From the NCBI GenBank assembly GCA_035528235.1, contig DATKZB010000086.1, positions 1 to 18,581 of the forward strand: 18,581 nucleotides of DNA. The letters run 5' to 3'. This stretch comes from DATKZB01 sp035528235 (GTDB lineage Bacteria; Planctomycetota; Phycisphaerae; FEN-1346). The position numbers were made by a program, and so were the translations under genes. Positions 1-8,703 of the stretch are shown here, piece by piece. Each line of letters opens with the position of its first letter. Positions within the stretch are counted from its first letter, which is position 1. The notes under the pieces are model-generated. The model searched no databases. It had not been told where the DNA came from and was given only the letters and a program-made list of their open reading frames with translations.

Positions 1-1
1 C

Positions 2-3000
2 GTGGGCGACCCGCGCTTCAGCCACATGCCCCAGATGGCGGAGACCGTCTTCACCAACTGGAAGCAGGCCCAGGTCATGCGCGAGTGGCTCAGCCTGAGC
101 CCCAGTTCGCCGGCCCTCGGCACCGGGCCCAACGGAGCGGACAAGGGCGTTATCCCGCAGGGAGTCTCGATCTCCGGCGAACCCATTGGCATGACCTACC
201 AGACCGACGCCACGCTCACCGTCGGGGTGAACCGAACCGGCTACAGCATCCCGACGGCAGGCTGGCTCGACGGTTCGGGCTACACGCACTACAAGTGGCG
301 GCTGGACGGGGGGGACTGGAGCGCCGAGACGCCGATCGGCACACCCATCTCGCTCACGGGCCTTGCCGACGGTCCGCACCGGGTCGATGTCGTGGGCAAG
401 AACGATGCGGGGTGGTACCAGGACGACCCGTCGCTCGGGCAGGACGCTGTCATCACGCAGTCTCGCACCTGGACGGTCGACACCGCTTGGACCCAACTGA
501 GGATCAACGAGGTCCTGGCGACCAACGCCGCGGCCGTCGAGGCGGGCGGTATCTATCCCGACGCCGTCGAACTGTACTACGATGCGGCCCCCGGCTCACC
601 CGCCCTCGACCTGGGCGGCTACAGCCTGACCGACAACGTCGACCTGCCGCGCAAGTTCACCTTCGCCCCCGACACCACCATCGATGCCGGCGGGTACCTG
701 ACCGTCTACGCCGACACGAACCCCGGCGCGGAGCCGGGCATCTGGCTGGGGTTCAACCTGAAGGCCGAGGGCGACGACCTCCGGCTGTTCGACCCGATTC
801 AGACCGAGACGGCGCTCGACTCGGTGGTGTTCGGCATCCAGTTGACTGACCGCAGCATCGGCCGCCGGCCCGACGGCACCTGGGGCCTGGCCACGCCGAC
901 GTTCGGCGCCGTCAACCAGCCGCTGCGCATGGGCGACCCGGTCACGCTCAAGATCAACGAGTGGCTCACCGACGGCGAGGTTTCGTTCGTCAACGACTTC
1001 ATCGAACTCTACAACCCCGACCCGCTTCCGGTGGACATGGGCGGCCTGTGGCTGTCGGAGAGGCCGGGGGCCCAGCCCGACATGTACCAGATCCGCAGCC
1101 TCAGTTTCATTGAGGGCAGCGGCCTGAGTGTCTTCGCGGCCGACGACGATTCCGGCCAGGGCGTCGACCACACCAACTTCAAACTCTCGCCGTACCAGGG
1201 CCTCATCGGCCTGTACGACGAGAATCTCGCAGAGGTCGACCAGGTCTACTACACGCCGCAGGCGACCGACGTCTCCCAGGGCCGCACCCCCGACGGCGGC
1301 GACCACTACGCCTTCTTCCGCCTGCCGCTGCCCGACGTCGCCAACCCCGGCATCACGACGATCGTCGATGAAACGGTCACCTCCGTCCTCGATTTCGACA
1401 GCGTCTGGTACTACAACCAGACCCAGAACCTCGACGGCATCCCGTGGCAGGAACAGGTCTACGCCAACGAGACCACCTGGCCGACGGGCGCGGGTCTCTT
1501 GTTCGTCGAGAACAACGTTCCGGCCGAACTCCGGGGCCAGCCGCTGGCCCTCGGCCGCCTGACCTACTACTTCCGCACCCACTTCACCTACAACGGCAGC
1601 CTCGACGGCAACACGCACCTGCTGCTCTCGTTCTACGTGGACGACGGCGCGGTCCTGTACCTGAACGGGTACCGGTTCCTGAACCCGCACATGACCACCG
1701 GCGTCGTCACGTACTCGACGCTGGCCAGCAGCCACGAGTTCGCACTCGAGACGGTCGACATTCTTCTCAGCGACCTGCCGCCGGGCACGCTCCACGCCGG
1801 CGACAACGTCCTGGCCGTCGAGGCCCACCAGGTCAACTCGGGCAGCACCGACGTCGTTTGGGGCGCCGACCTCGACATCGCGCAGCGGAGCACCACCGTC
1901 ATCGTGACCGACCCCGTGCCCGAGAACATCTACAACGTGCTCGACCACCTTCGCATGACCGAGATCATGTACGACCCCATCGGCGGGACGGATTACGAGT
2001 TCATCGAGTTCCAGAACACGGGCGCTTCGACGCTCGACCTGGCGGGCGTGCGGATCACGAGCGGCATCGACTTTACGTTCGCGCCCACCGAGCTGACGCT
2101 CGGGCCGGGCGAGTACCTGGTCCTGGCACGCGACGCCACGCGGTTCCAGGAGCGGTACGGCACGGGACCGCGTCTCGCCCAGGGGGTCTACACGGGCAAG
2201 TTGGACAACGACGGCGAGGAGATCATCCTGCGGTTGCCGGCGCCGTACGACGCGGCGGTGCTGCGGTTCGCGTACGACAACGACTGGTACGCCCCGGAGA
2301 CGGCGGGCGACGGGCTGAGCCTGGTGCTTCTGGACGCCGGCGCGCGGCGTCGGACGTGGGGCGTGAAACCGTCGTGGCGTCCGTCGGCGGTGGTGCAGGG
2401 GTCGCCGGGCGTGGCGGACCCGGAGCCGGAGTACGCGGCCGGGGCGATGGTGGTCAACGAGGTGCTGGCGCACCAGGACCTGCCGAGCGGCGACTGGATC
2501 GAGTTGACCAACGCGTACGACGAGCCGATCGACCTGGCGGGGTGGTACCTGAGCGACGACAGCGCGGCCCTGGGGAAGTTCGAGATCACGGCCTCGGCGA
2601 TGGGCGGCGACACGGTCCTCTTGCCGGGCGAGTACGTGGTGTTTACGGAGACGGACCACTTCGGCGAGCTCGCCACCGATCCGGGCCGGCACACCGCGTT
2701 CGCCCTGAGCGAACACGGCGACGACGTGTGGCTGTCGTCGGCGACGGGCGGGTACCTGGCGACGGCGGTGTTCGGGTCGAGCGCCAACGGCGTGACGCTG
2801 GGGCGTTACCAGACGAGCACGGGCCGGGTGGACTTCGTGGCGCTGACCGAGTCGACGCGCGGGTACGTGAACGCGGCTCCGCAGGTGGGTCCGGTGGTGA
2901 TCAGCGAGATCATGTATCACCCGTCGGACGACGCGAACGAGTTCATCGAACTCTACAACCTCAGCGGTTCGGACGTGCCGCTGTACGACCTGGCGAACCC

Positions 3001-6000
3001 GACGCACACGTGGATGTTCACGGGGGGCATCGAGTACGCCTTCCCGACGGGGGTGACGCTGGGGGCAGGGCAGTACCTGCTGGTGACGGAGTCGGATCCG
3101 TCGGCGTTCCGGGCGACGTTCGGCATCGACCCGTCGATCCCGATCTACGGTCCGTTCGAGGCCCTGTCGGAACTGTCGAACGACGGCGAGCAGGTGGAGT
3201 TGTCTCGGCCGGGCACCCCGGACGCGGGGACGGGGTTCTACTCGTACATCGTGGCGGACGCGGTGGACTATAGCGACGGCGACAGCCCGGGCGACCCGTG
3301 GCCGATGGCGCCGGACGGGACCGGCCCGTCGCTGGAACGGGTGCTGCTGGGCGCGTACGGCAACGACGTCATCAACTGGATCGCCAGCCCCGCCGTCGGC
3401 GGCACGCCGGGCACCGACAATTCCACGGCCCCGCCGCGCGTTACCAGCGTGGTCCTCAACCCCAACCCGTTGCGGACCGTCCGCACGGTGAGCCAGATCG
3501 AGCCCAGCGGCATCGGCGTCGATACGGTCCGAGTGACGTTCAGCGAAACCGTCACGTTCACCGCGGCCAACGTGGTGGCCGAGAAGGTGTTTGTGGACGA
3601 GTCCGGCCACGTGTCGGTCACCGAGACGCTCTCGCCGGTGGTCAGCGGCAGCGGCACGACCGAGATGACGATCCAGTTTGCCAATGCCTGGCAGGACGTC
3701 ATCGACACGTGGGTGCGGATCCGTCTGACGGGCGGCGTGGTGGATGGCGACGGTCATGCCCTGGACGGCGAGCCGCGGCTGGATTCGTCGAACCTGGGAT
3801 ACATCTACGCGGCCGCCGCCGACCTGCCGGCCCGGTACGCCACCACGCCGGCCATCGACTGCACGGCATATAATAACATCGTACTCAGTTTCTATCGCTG
3901 GCTCGGGGTCGAGTCGGCGTCGTGGGACCACGCCGCGATCCAGGTGTCCAACAACGGTAGCACCTGGACCACCGTCTGGGACCACACCGGATCGAGTTTC
4001 TCGGAAACGAGTTGGTCGCTGCAGGAGTACGACATCTCGGCCGTGGCCGACGACCAGCCCACGGTCACCCTGCGGTGGTCCATGGGGCCGACCGACTCGT
4101 CGGTCACCTACCCCGGCTGGAACCTCGACGACGTGACGCTCAAGGGAACGCCCACGGCGCCGCCGACGCGGGTGCGCGGCACGAAGTTCTACGACGCCGA
4201 CCGCGATGGCGCGCGGGACCCCGGCGAGCCGGGCCTGGCGGGATGGAAGATCTACGCCGACGCCAACGGCGATGGCCAGTGGCAGAGCGGCGAGCCCTTC
4301 GCCGTCACCGGACCCGACGGCAGTTACTCGATTACCGTCATGCCGGGCACCCACGTCGTGGCCGAGGTGCTCCAGGACGGCTGGGAGCAGACCGTCCCGG
4401 GCGGCGGTATCATCAGCGGCACCTACGTCGTCACCGTGTGGGCCCGCCAGACCGTCGCGGACATCGACTTCGGCAACTTCGCACCCGCCACCATCCGGGG
4501 AGGCAAGTGGTACGATGCCGACCAGGGCGGCACCTGGGACGCCGCCGAGCCCGGCCTGCCGGACTGGACCGTCTACCTCGACCTGAACGGCAACGGCCTC
4601 CTCGACGGCGGCAACCAGACCGTCTCCTCCACCGACGTCCCCAAGTCCATCCTCGACTACACCACGACGACCTCCACGCTCCTCGTCAGCGGCGCCGGCG
4701 GCCTGACCGACGTCAACGTGACGCTCAACATCATGCACACCTGGGACTCGGACCTCGACGTGTACCTGACCAGCCCGTCCGGCACCGTCGTGGAACTGTT
4801 CACCGACGTGGGCAGCAGCGGCGACAACTTCGTCAACACGACGTTCGACGACGAGGCCGCCACGTCCATCGTCGCCGGCACCGCGCCGTTCACGGGCAGT
4901 TACCGGCCCGAAGGCCTGCTGGCCGGCTTCGACGGCGAGGATCCCAACGGCACCTGGACGCTCAGCGTCACCGACGACGCCGGCGGCGACCAGGGCACGC
5001 TCAACAGTTGGTCCATCGCCATCGAGACGGGCGAGCCCTCAAGGCAGACCGGCCCCGACGGACGCTACGTCTTTGCGGACCTCGCGCCGGGGACCTACCA
5101 GGTCCGCGAGGTGCCCCAGGCCGGCTGGACGCAGACGTATCCGCTGCCCGGCGGGGGCCACACCGTCGTTGCCGACGTCGGGGTCGTTGCCGCGAACGTC
5201 GACTTCGGCAACTACGCCGCCGGCGAGATTCGCGGCACCAAGTGGTTCGACGCCGACCAGGACGGCCAGCGCGACCCGGGCGAGCCGGGACTGGCCGGGT
5301 GGACCATCTACGCCGACCTCGACGGCGACCGGCAGTGGGACGACGGCGAACCCTTCGACCTCACCGACCCGGCCGGCGACTACGCACTCCCCGGCCTGAT
5401 GCCCGGTGCCTACGCCATCGGCGAGGTGCCCCGCGACGGCTGGGAGCAGACCTATCCGGTCGCCACCGGATACATGGAAGACTTCAACGACGGCCTGGCC
5501 CAGGACTGGCTGGCCACCGTGCCGGCCAACTGGTCGGTCGTTGCCGGCGAGTACCGCGCCGCGGCCGGCACCACCGGCGTCCTCATGCAATCGTTCTACA
5601 CGGGCCAGACCTGGCAGGACGGCACCGCGGAAGTCGTCATGCGCCGCACGGGCTACGAGGGCAGAGCCGCCGTGCTGGTCGTCCGGGCCAGCGACGACTT
5701 CGTCTGGCAGGACCCGCTGACCGGCTCGGCCTACATGGTCGGCATCAGCAACGACGGCCAGTACTATGTCGCCAGGATCCTCTCGGGCACGCTGACCTGG
5801 CTCCAGGAGTGGGCGACCTCGCCGTACCTCAACATCGGCGCCACGCCCAACACGGTGCAGGTGGCCGTCCAGGGCTCCGCCATCGAGGTCCGCTTCAACG
5901 GCAACCTGGCGTGGTCGGGTTCGGATACGGACATCCCGGGGGCCGGGCGCGTGGGCCTGTTGGCCTACAGCGGCGCGGATAGCGAGACGGTCCACTACTT

Positions 6001-7210
6001 CGACGACGTTACCGTCACGAGCGGTGCGGGGGGCGGCGTCACCGCGGGGTTCCACGCGGTGACGTTGGGGCCGAGCCAGGTCGTCGAGGACGTCGACTTC
6101 GGCAACTACGGCCAGATTCCGCCGCCCACGGCGCTGGACCTCTTGATCGGGTCCGACACCGGCTACGACCCGTTCGACGACATCACCCGCCTGGACAACA
6201 GCGACCCCTCGAAGACCCTCCAGTTCGGCGTCGGCGACACCGTTGCGGGGGCCACGGTCGTCCTCTGGGACGACTCCGCGGGCGTCGCCATCTCGGTGCC
6301 CGTCATAGCGACCGGCCCCATCACTTTCATCACGACCAACGGCGCCTACGACCTCGTCGACGGCGCCCACCCCATCGTGGCCACCCAGGCCCTGGGGGGG
6401 CTGCCGCCGGCCCCGTCCGAGGCGCTCCTGGTGCAGGTCGATACCGTGGCCCCGCGCGTGGCGGCCTTCGGCGTGTCGAGCACGCAGACCAGTTGGGTCC
6501 TGGGGACGGTCGACTCGTCACTCTGGACCACCGACCGCAGCGCCCGGACGGCCCCCTGGTCGCGGATGAACCGGTTCGTCGTCGATTTTGACGAGCCGGT
6601 CATCTCTGTCTCGGGCGACCTGACGGTGGTGGGCGCGATCAGCGGCCCCGTGTCGCTCAGCGGGCCGGCCGGCGTCGGCACCGATCGGCTGACGTGGACC
6701 TCGGCCGCCTTCTTGGCCAGAGACCGGTACCAGGTGCGGCTGGCCGGCGGCGCCTTCACCGTGGCCGACTTGGCCGGGAACCTCCTGGACGGCGAGAGCG
6801 GCACGGACCCGTTCCCCTCGGGCGACGGCGTGGCGGGCGGCGACTGGTTGTTCAGCCTCAACGTGCTCGTGGCCGACGTGTCCCTGGGCGACGGCGTGGT
6901 CAACGTCCTCGATAAGGCGAAGGTGCGTCTCGCCTACGGGGCCGTCCTGGGCGACGCCAACTACGATCCGCTCGTGGACATCAACGGCGACGGCGTCATC
7001 AACGTCATCGACAAGGCCCAGGTCCGCCTGCACTATGGCGACACGCTGCCGCTCATCAGCGTCGCGCCGCGCACCAAGGGCCCCGTCAAGTTCGCCGCCG
7101 CCCGGTGGGGCAAGGCGTCTTCGGCAACCGATCGTGCCGCGGCCCTCCTGACCGACCTGGACTCGCTGCCGCCGGACCTCCTCCAGATGCCGGCCAAGTT
7201 CAGGATATAG
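2..7210 (+). CDS. Giant secreted multidomain protein (lamin-tail, SdrD_B-like, P-domain, dockerin-like), 5' end missing
   Basis: The frame is open from the left edge to a TAG at 7208-7210; the true start lies outside the window, so residues are numbered from base 2. Residues 1-50 look like the end of a preceding domain. An Ig/chitobiase-like sandwich follows (about 55-160). Lamin-tail-like domains start near 166, 316, 650, 816 and 965, each opening with an [IVM]-[NTS]-E motif and then a 'D/EFIEL-N' strand. A lectin-like sandwich with 'VDDGAVLYLNG' occupies about 463-632 and a jelly roll about 1281-1382. SdrD_B-like units begin at 1390, 1498 and 1743 ('RGTKFYDAD' type). The second contains a P-domain-like insert (about 1541-1676), the third a concanavalin-like insert (about 1824-2010). 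Ig-like sandwiches come next, and a dockerin-like pair at 2290-2350 with a canonical second calcium loop (D2326, N2328, D2330, D2337). A role as surface scaffold or adhesin is inferred. No catalytic domain is visible in this part. Confidence 0.9.
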   Translation: MGDPRFSHMPQMAETVFTNWKQAQVMREWLSLSPSSPALGTGPNGADKGVIPQGVSISGEPIGMTYQTDATLTVGVNRTGYSIPTAGWLDGSGYTHYKWRLDGGDWSAETPIGTPISLTGLADGPHRVDVVGKNDAGWYQDDPSLGQDAVITQSRTWTVDTAWTQLRINEVLATNAAAVEAGGIYPDAVELYYDAAPGSPALDLGGYSLTDNVDLPRKFTFAPDTTIDAGGYLTVYADTNPGAEPGIWLGFNLKAEGDDLRLFDPIQTETALDSVVFGIQLTDRSIGRRPDGTWGLATPTFGAVNQPLRMGDPVTLKINEWLTDGEVSFVNDFIELYNPDPLPVDMGGLWLSERPGAQPDMYQIRSLSFIEGSGLSVFAADDDSGQGVDHTNFKLSPYQGLIGLYDENLAEVDQVYYTPQATDVSQGRTPDGGDHYAFFRLPLPDVANPGITTIVDETVTSVLDFDSVWYYNQTQNLDGIPWQEQVYANETTWPTGAGLLFVENNVPAELRGQPLALGRLTYYFRTHFTYNGSLDGNTHLLLSFYVDDGAVLYLNGYRFLNPHMTTGVVTYSTLASSHEFALETVDILLSDLPPGTLHAGDNVLAVEAHQVNSGSTDVVWGADLDIAQRSTTVIVTDPVPENIYNVLDHLRMTEIMYDPIGGTDYEFIEFQNTGASTLDLAGVRITSGIDFTFAPTELTLGPGEYLVLARDATRFQERYGTGPRLAQGVYTGKLDNDGEEIILRLPAPYDAAVLRFAYDNDWYAPETAGDGLSLVLLDAGARRRTWGVKPSWRPSAVVQGSPGVADPEPEYAAGAMVVNEVLAHQDLPSGDWIELTNAYDEPIDLAGWYLSDDSAALGKFEITASAMGGDTVLLPGEYVVFTETDHFGELATDPGRHTAFALSEHGDDVWLSSATGGYLATAVFGSSANGVTLGRYQTSTGRVDFVALTESTRGYVNAAPQVGPVVISEIMYHPSDDANEFIELYNLSGSDVPLYDLANPTHTWMFTGGIEYAFPTGVTLGAGQYLLVTESDPSAFRATFGIDPSIPIYGPFEALSELSNDGEQVELSRPGTPDAGTGFYSYIVADAVDYSDGDSPGDPWPMAPDGTGPSLERVLLGAYGNDVINWIASPAVGGTPGTDNSTAPPRVTSVVLNPNPLRTVRTVSQIEPSGIGVDTVRVTFSETVTFTAANVVAEKVFVDESGHVSVTETLSPVVSGSGTTEMTIQFANAWQDVIDTWVRIRLTGGVVDGDGHALDGEPRLDSSNLGYIYAAAADLPARYATTPAIDCTAYNNIVLSFYRWLGVESASWDHAAIQVSNNGSTWTTVWDHTGSSFSETSWSLQEYDISAVADDQPTVTLRWSMGPTDSSVTYPGWNLDDVTLKGTPTAPPTRVRGTKFYDADRDGARDPGEPGLAGWKIYADANGDGQWQSGEPFAVTGPDGSYSITVMPGTHVVAEVLQDGWEQTVPGGGIISGTYVVTVWARQTVADIDFGNFAPATIRGGKWYDADQGGTWDAAEPGLPDWTVYLDLNGNGLLDGGNQTVSSTDVPKSILDYTTTTSTLLVSGAGGLTDVNVTLNIMHTWDSDLDVYLTSPSGTVVELFTDVGSSGDNFVNTTFDDEAATSIVAGTAPFTGSYRPEGLLAGFDGEDPNGTWTLSVTDDAGGDQGTLNSWSIAIETGEPSRQTGPDGRYVFADLAPGTYQVREVPQAGWTQTYPLPGGGHTVVADVGVVAANVDFGNYAAGEIRGTKWFDADQDGQRDPGEPGLAGWTIYADLDGDRQWDDGEPFDLTDPAGDYALPGLMPGAYAIGEVPRDGWEQTYPVATGYMEDFNDGLAQDWLATVPANWSVVAGEYRAAAGTTGVLMQSFYTGQTWQDGTAEVVMRRTGYEGRAAVLVVRASDDFVWQDPLTGSAYMVGISNDGQYYVARILSGTLTWLQEWATSPYLNIGATPNTVQVAVQGSAIEVRFNGNLAWSGSDTDIPGAGRVGLLAYSGADSETVHYFDDVTVTSGAGGGVTAGFHAVTLGPSQVVEDVDFGNYGQIPPPTALDLLIGSDTGYDPFDDITRLDNSDPSKTLQFGVGDTVAGATVVLWDDSAGVAISVPVIATGPITFITTNGAYDLVDGAHPIVATQALGGLPPAPSEALLVQVDTVAPRVAAFGVSSTQTSWVLGTVDSSLWTTDRSARTAPWSRMNRFVVDFDEPVISVSGDLTVVGAISGPVSLSGPAGVGTDRLTWTSAAFLARDRYQVRLAGGAFTVADLAGNLLDGESGTDPFPSGDGVAGGDWLFSLNVLVADVSLGDGVVNVLDKAKVRLAYGAVLGDANYDPLVDINGDGVINVIDKAQVRLHYGDTLPLISVAPRTKGPVKFAAARWGKASSATDRAAALLTDLDSLPPDLLQMPAKFRI

Positions 7211-7289
7211 GTGTCGCCGGATCGCTGCGGCGGCGCCGGCGGCGGCTCGCCCCGGGCCGTCGGCGAGTGGCGCGGCGGATCGGGCGTTT

Positions 7290-7306
7290 CCCCGCCCCGG
7301 GCGGGG
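7290..7306 (+). terminator. Possible hairpin terminator of the giant gene
   Basis: CCCCGCCC and GGGCGGGG are complementary around a single central C, about 80 bp after the stop codon. The stem is strong, but the real loop would have to open a few pairs. The sequence after it (CTTCAAAC) has no U-tract, so this is weak evidence for an intrinsic terminator. Confidence 0.25.
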
Positions 7307-7338
7307 CTTCAAACAGACGGGCGTGGGACACCTCGATT

Positions 7339-7501
7339 CCACGGGCTCCCGAGCATTCTGCATCGAGAATCGCAACCCGCCGTCGGAGCATGACTTGTAG
7401 CGCGGGGGTTTACCCCCCGCGCCGCATGCCTTAAACCCCACGAGCGCGGGGGGTAAACCCCCGCGCTACAGGCTCGATGCAAAATGCTCTCCCGCCCGTG
7501 G
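7339..7501. repeat. Outer imperfect inverted repeat enclosing the 27-bp palindrome
   Basis: Bases 7339-7367 match the reverse complement of 7473-7501 at about 24 of 29 positions; both ends share CCACGGGC, GAGCATT and TGCATCGAG. The pair flanks the perfect inner inverted repeat, so the whole block (about 160 bp) is one nested, roughly symmetric structure. It resembles a MITE-like or compound REP-type element. No target duplication was identified and copy number cannot be judged from one window. Confidence 0.6.
7396..7470. repeat. Perfect 27-bp inverted repeat, REP-like doublet
   Basis: Arms 7396-7422 and 7444-7470 are exact reverse complements separated by 21 bp. Each arm is itself a hairpin: in the left arm GCGCGGGGG (7400-7408) pairs with CCCCCGCGC (7414-7422) around TTTAC. 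The unit can therefore form two small hairpins or one large cruciform. This architecture is typical of REP/BIME-type extragenic palindromes. It may also end transcripts or protect them, which is inference. Confidence 0.75.
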
Positions 7502-7778
7502 CTACAGATCAACCGCCCCCGACGGGGCTGCCACGACATGCGGCCACACCCGCGGCACGCGGGGCCTGGCATATCACTATTGCGGTTGCGTGCCAATTCG
7601 GGTAATCTACACGTGCCTGAGATGGGGCGCTAAGTTCATCCGCCGACGGCAGTGCCGGCACGGCGGCAAGCGCGTGACAGCGCGGGAGCGGCCGATCGGG
7701 GCGTGACGGGGGCCTCGCCAGGACGGCGATGGCCTACACCCGCGTGCTCAACCACGGATGGGGGAACGAGCATAGACC

Positions 7779-8438
7779 ATGGCTCAAGAATCGTTCGACC
7801 TCTTCTGCCCGAAGTGCAATATCCAGACGGAAGCTCACGTGATCGCTCATGGGCAGGGGGATTACGAGAGCGCCGCTGTGAATTTGCTCGACGAAGGCGA
7901 CGCGCAATACTCCGCCGAGATACTTTATGTGGCGATCTGCCGACGATGCAAGTCGCCATTTCTGATCAAGCAGTCGTTTTGCGGAGTTCCCGGCGATTGC
8001 GAAACCCTAACATCGGAAGAGGTGCTTTACCCCACAACGTCCCGCCTTCCACTGGACGGGGTCCCCGAGCCCGTCCTACGTGCCTACGAACAGGCGCTGC
8101 ACTGTTACAGTGCGTCCTCTTTCGATGCCTGCGCTCTGATGTGTCGCCGTTGCTTGGAAGCCCTGTGTAAAGCGCTTGGGGCCACGAGTGGGTCGCTGCA
8201 AACCAAGCTCGACGCATTGCTCAAGCGGCAGGTAATTGACTCGCGCCTTGTCGAGTGGGCACACGGCATTCGAGTCGTCGGAAACGAGGCGGCGCACGAA
8301 ACTGACGTCGAGCTCTTGCAGGCAGACGCCCGTGATACCTTAGATTTCACAGAAGCCGTACTTATGTACGTCTTCGCGCTTAACAGCCGCTTTGCCGCCT
8401 TCTCTGCACGCCGGAAACAAGAGAGAAGGCCAGGATAG
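7779..8438 (+). CDS. DUF4145 domain-containing protein with N-terminal CxxC pairs
   Basis: 219 residues, no signal peptide or membrane segment, so probably cytoplasmic. Two CxxC pairs, C10-P-K-C13 and C54-R-R-C57, could make a zinc ribbon. From about residue 95 the sequence follows the DUF4145 pattern: 'VLRAYEQAL', then an 'MCRRCLEAL' helix, and a conserved R165-xxGN-xxxH173-E signature. DUF4145 is found alone or fused to restriction-type proteins. A HEPN-like helical fold is often suggested for such domains, so a role in defence is possible but not shown. The ATG at 7779 begins the family-like N-terminus; the upstream purine run (GGGGGAACGAG) is a poor, distant ribosome site. Codon use is less GC-biased than in flanking genes, with codons such as TTT, GTA and TTA, which suggests acquisition. 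It sits just beyond the 3' end of a tRNA gene. Confidence 0.8.
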   Translation: MAQESFDLFCPKCNIQTEAHVIAHGQGDYESAAVNLLDEGDAQYSAEILYVAICRRCKSPFLIKQSFCGVPGDCETLTSEEVLYPTTSRLPLDGVPEPVLRAYEQALHCYSASSFDACALMCRRCLEALCKALGATSGSLQTKLDALLKRQVIDSRLVEWAHGIRVVGNEAAHETDVELLQADARDTLDFTEAVLMYVFALNSRFAAFSARRKQERRPG

Positions 8439-8482
8439 CGCGGCGGTCCGACTTTCGCATGAACAAGGGACATGCAAGCAAC

Positions 8483-8503
8483 AAGAGCCGCCGTGCGGCC
8501 CTT
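8483..8503 (-). terminator. Hairpin downstream of tRNA-Leu, possible (bidirectional) terminator
   Basis: A 9-bp stem (one G-U pair when read on the minus strand) with an ACG loop lies 25 bp beyond the tRNA 3' end and 44 bp beyond the stop of the convergent DUF4145 gene. Its position between two convergent genes fits a terminator. The following minus-strand bases (GTTGCTTGC) are only moderately T-rich, so termination is inferred. Confidence 0.4.
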
Positions 8504-8527
8504 GGTGCTGTGAAACCAGTTTAAGGT

Positions 8528-8615
8528 TGGTGCCGAAGGAGGGATTCGAACCCTCACGGCCGGTAAGGCCACGGGATTTTGAATCCCGCGCGTCTGCCAG
8601 TTCCGCCACTCCGGC
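8528..8615 (-). tRNA. tRNA-Leu, anticodon CAA
   Basis: Read on the minus strand, the acceptor stem GCCGGAG pairs with CTTCGGC (one G-U), followed by discriminator A and an encoded CCA. The anticodon stem GGGA/TCCC closes the loop TTCAAAA, giving anticodon CAA, which reads UUG leucine codons. A long variable arm (GGCC-TTAC-CGGCC) marks a class II tRNA, as expected for leucine. The T arm is GAGGG-TTCGAAT-CCCTC. All arms are intact and it should be functional. Confidence 0.97.
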
Positions 8616-8703
8616 GACCCGTTGTCAGAAAAGAAGTTCAGCTACGGCTTCGCAGCCATGAGAATCCTGTTTGGGCAGGAATTCGGCTGCGTGCGTCCCT
8701 GAA

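Larger units (their letters stand above)
7211..7778. other. Intergenic region, 568 bp, no convincing gene
   Basis: Short open frames here are GC-driven and have no family resemblance. The stretch holds a compact GC hairpin just after the giant gene, a nested inverted-repeat element (7339-7501), and a less GC-rich patch around 7565-7615 ahead of the DUF4145 gene. No tRNA, riboswitch or clear promoter was recognised. Confidence 0.7.

Noticed and set aside
596..4738. Open frame of 1380 codons on the minus strand, antisense to the giant gene
   Set aside because: The GC-rich codons of the plus-strand gene rarely produce stops on the opposite strand. The translation is low-complexity (R, V, G, A) with no family pattern, while the plus frame has clear domains.
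7396..7470. CRISPR repeat
   Set aside because: Only one inverted pair is present, with no repeated direct unit, regular spacers or cas genes.
7580..7608. Promoter-like TTGCGG-17 bp-TAATCT ahead of the DUF4145 gene
   Set aside because: Each hexamer matches the consensus at only three positions and it lies about 170 bp from the start codon, so I do not list it.
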